Part shown: one piece after another, positions 60,688-64,000 of the stretch
How positions within the stretch are numbered: position 1 is the first letter of the stretch
Layout of the letters: the number at the start of each line of letters is the position of its first letter
Assembly (NCBI RefSeq): GCF_000299935.1
Contig: NZ_AMRL01000018.1
Coordinates: 1 to 64,000 of the forward strand
Source of the DNA: Oceanibaculum indicum P24
Lineage (GTDB): Bacteria > Pseudomonadota > Alphaproteobacteria > Oceanibaculales > Oceanibaculaceae
Direction: 5' to 3'
DNA: 64,000 nt
The notes under the pieces: generated by a model
What the model was told of the DNA's origin: nothing
Database searches by the model: none
Seen by the model: the letters and a program-made list of their open reading frames with translations, nothing else
Position numbers and translations under genes: made by a program

Positions 60688-62357
60688 GGATGCAGCCTCA
60701 CGATCCGGTCGCAGCGCGCGGCCAGCGCCTCGTCATGGGTGGCAAGGATGAGCGTGCGCCCCTCGGCCAGCCGGAACAGCCCGTCCGCCACAGCCTGGGC
60801 GGTTTCCGCATCCAGATGCGCTGTCGGCTCATCGGCCAGGATAATGTCCGCCCCACGCAGCGCGGCACGGGCGACTGCCAGCCTTTGCCCCTCCCCGCCG
60901 GAGATGCCCTGCCCGGCTTCCCCCAGCAAGGTGGCATCTCCACGCGGCAGCCGCGCCACCACAGACTCGGCCGAGGCAAGCTGCAGAGCGTCGGCAATCT
61001 CACCCAGAGCACGATCCGGATGCCCCAGCGTCAGATTCCGGCGCAGGCTGCCATGCAGGAAGTAAGGCCGCTGCCCGACCCAGGCCAGCCGCGCCCGCCA
61101 ACCATCGGCGGTCTCGTCGGTCAGCGCCTGCCCGGCGACCTCCACGCTCCCGGCATCGGCGCGCAGCAATCCGGCGATGAGTGCCAGAATCGTGGACTTG
61201 CCCGACCCGCTGGGCCCGACCAGCGCCAGCTTTTCGCCGGACGGGATATCAAGGTCGAGCCCTGCCAGCACCGGGCGGGTGCCGTCATAGCCGAATCGCG
61301 CACCGGTCAGACGGATGCGTGCCGGACCGTTCAGGGGCACCGCCGCCGCGCCCTCGCCCAGCAGCGCCGGCCTGTCGGATTCCAGAATGCCGGCAATTGC
61401 CTTGCCAGCAGCCTCGGCGGTGGCGCGGTCGTGATAGCTGGCGGCGAATTCCCGCATCGGCAGAAAAAAATCCGGTGCCAGCAGCAGGATGAACAGGCCC
61501 TCGGCCAGCGTCAGCGGCGCATCATAGGCGCCGAACTGCAGATAGCCCAGCAGGCTGAAGCCGACATAGACCGCCACCAGCGCCACGCCGACGGCCGCAA
61601 ACAGCTCCAGCACTGCCGAGGACAGGAAGGCCAGCCGCAGCACCCGCATGGTGCCGATGCGTAAGGCCTGCGCGGCCTGCTCCAGACGGGCAAGCGCCTG
61701 ACCGCCCGCCCCCAGCAGACGGATTGTGGTCAGCCCCTGCAGCCGGTCCAGCAGATAGGCATTCATCGTACCCAGTTCGGAGAGCTGCCGCTCGCTGGCG
61801 ATCCGCACCCGCTGGCCGATCAACGCCATGAAGATCGGGATCAGTGGCCCCGCCAGAAGCAAGGCGATAGACGCCGCCCAGGACACCGGCAGCACCGCCA
61901 GCGCGATGATGGCCGGCACCAGCATCACCTTCAGCCGGGAGGGCTGATAGCGCGTCAGCCAGGGACCGAGCGCCGCCACATGGTCGGTCAGCGTCGCGGC
62001 GGCCTGGCCCGTCGCCACGCGGCCGGTATCAAAGGGCGACTGCCGCGCCAGCGCGCTGGCCAGTGCGTCGCGCAGCCGGCCCTGCACCCGCAGCGAAGAG
62101 CGATCCGCCAGCCGCGTGGCCTGCATCACCAGCAGGCCGCGCAGCAGGGCGATGGCCAGAAAGCCGGCCAGGTAGAACGGCAGATCATCCGCCCCGCTGG
62201 TGGCGAAGACCAACCCGTCAATCGCCATGGCGAGCAGGGCCGCCGCCGGAATCCACAGCAGTGCCGCCAGCACCTCCATGCGGGCCGCCCGGCGGGCGCC
62301 GGCTCCTTCCGCCCCGACGAGTTGATCCAGATGGGTGCGCTTCGGCCTGTCGCTCAT
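60684..62357 (-). CDS. cydD: Cytochrome bd assembly ABC transporter CydD
   Basis: A 557-residue half-transporter with an N-terminal membrane domain (helix start VLAALLWIPAAALLAMAIDG) and an ATPase domain with GPSGSGKSTILALIAG, signature GISGGEGQRLAVARA and Walker B IILADEPTAHLD. It is the first gene of the cyd operon. Only 46 bp separate it from the stop of the sulfatase gene upstream, so read-through from that gene or a promoter within it may drive the operon. Confidence 0.92.
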   Translation of the reverse strand: MSDRPKRTHLDQLVGAEGAGARRAARMEVLAALLWIPAAALLAMAIDGLVFATSGADDLPFYLAGFLAIALLRGLLVMQATRLADRSSLRVQGRLRDALASALARQSPFDTGRVATGQAAATLTDHVAALGPWLTRYQPSRLKVMLVPAIIALAVLPVSWAASIALLLAGPLIPIFMALIGQRVRIASERQLSELGTMNAYLLDRLQGLTTIRLLGAGGQALARLEQAAQALRIGTMRVLRLAFLSSAVLELFAAVGVALVAVYVGFSLLGYLQFGAYDAPLTLAEGLFILLLAPDFFLPMREFAASYHDRATAEAAGKAIAGILESDRPALLGEGAAAVPLNGPARIRLTGARFGYDGTRPVLAGLDLDIPSGEKLALVGPSGSGKSTILALIAGLLRADAGSVEVAGQALTDETADGWRARLAWVGQRPYFLHGSLRRNLTLGHPDRALGEIADALQLASAESVVARLPRGDATLLGEAGQGISGGEGQRLAVARAALRGADIILADEPTAHLDAETAQAVADGLFRLAEGRTLILATHDEALAARCDRIVRLHP

Positions 62358-62403
62358 CCCCTTGTTATAGCGGACTTGCCGCCGTCGAACAGGGCAGTGA
62401 GGC

Positions 62404-63945
62404 TTACAGTCGCAGCATCAGCCCTTCCGGTGTGGCGGCATAGCCGGTCAGCGTGCGTTCGGCATGGGTCAGCCGCCAGTTCAGCATGCGCTGGGCGTAG
62501 TCCCGTACGGTTGCCGCATGGGCCGGGTCCTCGGCCAGATTGTGGAACTGGCCGGGGTCGCTCTTCAGGTCGAACAGCAGCGGCGGCAGGGCCGCGAAAT
62601 GGACGTACTTCCAGTTCTCGTCCTGCACCACGGCCAGCGCGCACTGGTCCATGGTCAGGCCCAGCGGTTCTTCCGGCTTGGAATAGAAGACATTGCGGAA
62701 ATCGAACTCGTAATGCACCTCGCGCCGCCAGGTGTCCGGCGCCCCGCCGTCGCGCAGGAAGGGCAGCAGCGAGTGACCGTCACAGGCGCGCGGGCAGTCC
62801 TGGCCGATCCACTCCAGCACCGTCGGCATCAGATCGACCGATTCGGTGAACTGCCGGACAATCTGGCCGCGCGTGCCATTGGCGCTGGCATCCGGGTCGC
62901 GCACGATCATCGGGATGTGGAAGCTGCCATCGAAATAGCCGAGCTTGCCCAGCAGGTGATGGTCGCCCAGCTGCTCGCCATGGTCGCAGGTCAGGATGAT
63001 CAGCGTATCGTCCCACTGGCCGCTGTCCTTCAGATGCTGGAACACGCGGCCGAGATGGACGTCGATCTCCTCCATCAGCCCGTAATAGCTGGCGCGCATC
63101 TGGCGCACCTCGCCCTCGTCCATGTCCGCACCCAGCCCCTCACCATTCTCGAAGAAGCTCTTGCGCTTCACGCTTTCCAGATAGAAGCGCAGCATCGGGT
63201 GCTGTTTCGCCTCCTCCTCCACGCTGGCGGCACGCACCGGCGGCGGGCAGTCGGCAGGGTCGAACATGTCGTGATAGGGTGCAGGCGCCGCGAAGGGCGG
63301 ATGCGGGCGCCAATAGCCCAGATGCAGGAACCAGGGCTTCTTGTTGGCGCCGCGGATATAGTCGAGGCCGCGGTCGGTGAACCACACCGTATCCGACAGC
63401 TCCGCCGGAATGCGGCTGGGCTTCCGGGTGGCACCGATCTCGCCCGGCGCCAGATCCTGCGGCAGCCAGATATCCCAGGGATTGTCCGGCAGCTTGTAGC
63501 CGTTCGCCGCCACCCAGGAGAAATAGGCCTCCATCTTCAGCCCCCAGGAGCCTACCGGACGCCAGCCATCCATCAGATCGCCCAGCACCTTGAAGCGCGG
63601 ATCCTCCGCCGCGACCTCGCGCGGGTCCGGCGTGGTGGTGGTGTAGCCGACGATGGCCGGGTCATAGCCCTTCTTGCGCGCCTCCTTGGCGACGTTGGTG
63701 TGGCGCGCATCCAGCGGGATGGTGTTCTGCACCGCCCGGTGGTTCATCATGTAGAGGCCGGTCAGCAGGCTGGCCCGCGCCGGACCGCAGGGCACGGCCT
63801 GGGTATAGTGCCGGGCGAAGGTGACCCCCTCCGCCGCCAGTGCCGCGATGTTCGGGGTCTTGATGAGGGGATGGCCCAGCATCGGCAGGGTGTCGCCACG
63901 CCACTGATCGACGACGATCAACAGCACATTCTTGCGCTTGCTCAT
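62404..63945 (-). CDS. Sulfatase-superfamily hydrolase, phosphonate monoester hydrolase-like
   Basis: A 513-residue alkaline-phosphatase-superfamily enzyme. Metal residues appear in VVDQWRGDTLPMLG. The formylglycine site is VPCGPARASLLTG, Cys53 of a C-x-P-x-R motif. Later metal ligands lie in TCDHGEQLGDHHLLGK. The CGPAR form and length of about 514 residues match phosphonate monoester hydrolases/phosphodiesterases, known for broad sulfate and phosphate ester activity. An arylsulfatase is the alternative. It requires a formylglycine-generating enzyme, not visible here. It starts 13 bp after a DppC-type permease gene, which suggests linkage to a second peptide-type importer. Confidence 0.88.
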   Translation of the reverse strand: MSKRKNVLLIVVDQWRGDTLPMLGHPLIKTPNIAALAAEGVTFARHYTQAVPCGPARASLLTGLYMMNHRAVQNTIPLDARHTNVAKEARKKGYDPAIVGYTTTTPDPREVAAEDPRFKVLGDLMDGWRPVGSWGLKMEAYFSWVAANGYKLPDNPWDIWLPQDLAPGEIGATRKPSRIPAELSDTVWFTDRGLDYIRGANKKPWFLHLGYWRPHPPFAAPAPYHDMFDPADCPPPVRAASVEEEAKQHPMLRFYLESVKRKSFFENGEGLGADMDEGEVRQMRASYYGLMEEIDVHLGRVFQHLKDSGQWDDTLIILTCDHGEQLGDHHLLGKLGYFDGSFHIPMIVRDPDASANGTRGQIVRQFTESVDLMPTVLEWIGQDCPRACDGHSLLPFLRDGGAPDTWRREVHYEFDFRNVFYSKPEEPLGLTMDQCALAVVQDENWKYVHFAALPPLLFDLKSDPGQFHNLAEDPAHAATVRDYAQRMLNWRLTHAERTLTGYAATPEGLMLRL

Positions 63946-63958
63946 GTTTGCCTCAGGT

Positions 63959-64000
63959 TCAACGCAGGGTCGGGTCCAACCGGTCGCGCAGCCAGTCGCC
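63959..64000 (-). CDS. C-terminal 13 codons of a DppC-type ABC permease
   Basis: The leftward frame GDWLRDRLDPTLR ends in a stop at 63959-63961. It closely resembles the end of the DppC-type protein at 5330-6220 ([13 protein letters not shown]). The rest lies beyond the window. It indicates a second peptide-type importer operon that runs into the sulfatase gene. Confidence 0.7.
   Translation of the reverse strand, partial: GDWLRDRLDPTLR

Overview
The window looks like a stretch of chromosome from a high-GC alphaproteobacterium, most likely a Rhodospirillales-type free-living heterotroph. This is an inference from gene content (YdcH/DUF465, a PAS_5 protein, FNR/FixK-type boxes, a TRAP transporter, M81 and P1 peptidases, several molybdenum and Rieske oxygenases) and from dispersed palindromes with the core GGGCTTGACCC. 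I saw no rRNA, tRNA, prophage, transposase or CRISPR array. The genes are catabolic, transport and respiratory functions in short operons.

Layout. 0-15.2 kb is a D-amino-acid/peptide region. A dipeptide-type ABC importer is split over a divergent promoter at about 10.4-10.6 kb: binding protein and DppB-type permease go right, while two M81 (MlrC-type) peptidases, DppC, DppD, DppF, an amidase, a D-serine dehydratase-like PLP enzyme and an amidohydrolase go left. The left arm is interrupted at 6.3-7.3 kb by AT-rich DNA, by a GIY-YIG nuclease gene lying between two inverted palindromes, and by a palindrome pair. A D-cysteine desulfhydrase-like enzyme with an Asp/Glu racemase follows (13.4-15.2 kb). 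15.4-22.7 kb carries an MFS transporter, an RND efflux pump with adaptor, an RraA-like aldolase and a metallo-beta-lactamase-fold hydrolase. 22.8-27 kb holds an FNR-box-controlled small protein plus chemoreceptor, an EAL protein, YdcH and a DmpA-type aminopeptidase.

27-34.4 kb encodes molybdenum hydroxylases: two large subunits, one FAD subunit and one fused [2Fe-2S]-CoxG subunit, with a MarR regulator. 34.5-38.5 kb is a Rieske oxygenase system in which ferredoxin, reductase and oxygenase alpha subunit are one uninterrupted reading frame, with a strong internal ribosome site before the alpha part. 38.6-46.7 kb has a thioesterase, a D-amino-acid dehydrogenase (DadA), a GntR regulator, a TRAP transporter, an Asp/Glu-racemase-family protein, an ATC (2-aminothiazoline-4-carboxylate) hydrolase and a quinone oxidoreductase. 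46.7-55.9 kb has an acyl-CoA synthetase, a threonine dehydratase-like enzyme, an orphan sensor kinase, a second ATC hydrolase, and a CoA-transferase/amidohydrolase/CobW-GTPase operon. 56-62.4 kb is a complete cydDCABX cytochrome bd operon, including a 39-codon cydX. The window ends in a sulfatase/phosphonate monoester hydrolase-type gene and the last codons of another DppC-type permease.

The most unusual features are: (1) an inverted-pair palindrome family whose stems vary in compensated fashion around a fixed CTTGA/CTTGT loop, one pair of which encloses a GIY-YIG nuclease gene, suggesting a nuclease-linked REPIN-like element; (2) the single-ORF Rieske oxygenase with an in-frame internal start; (3) a perfect FNR box embedded in a 12-bp perfect hairpin; (4) repeated short motifs that may tie separate operons into small regulons.
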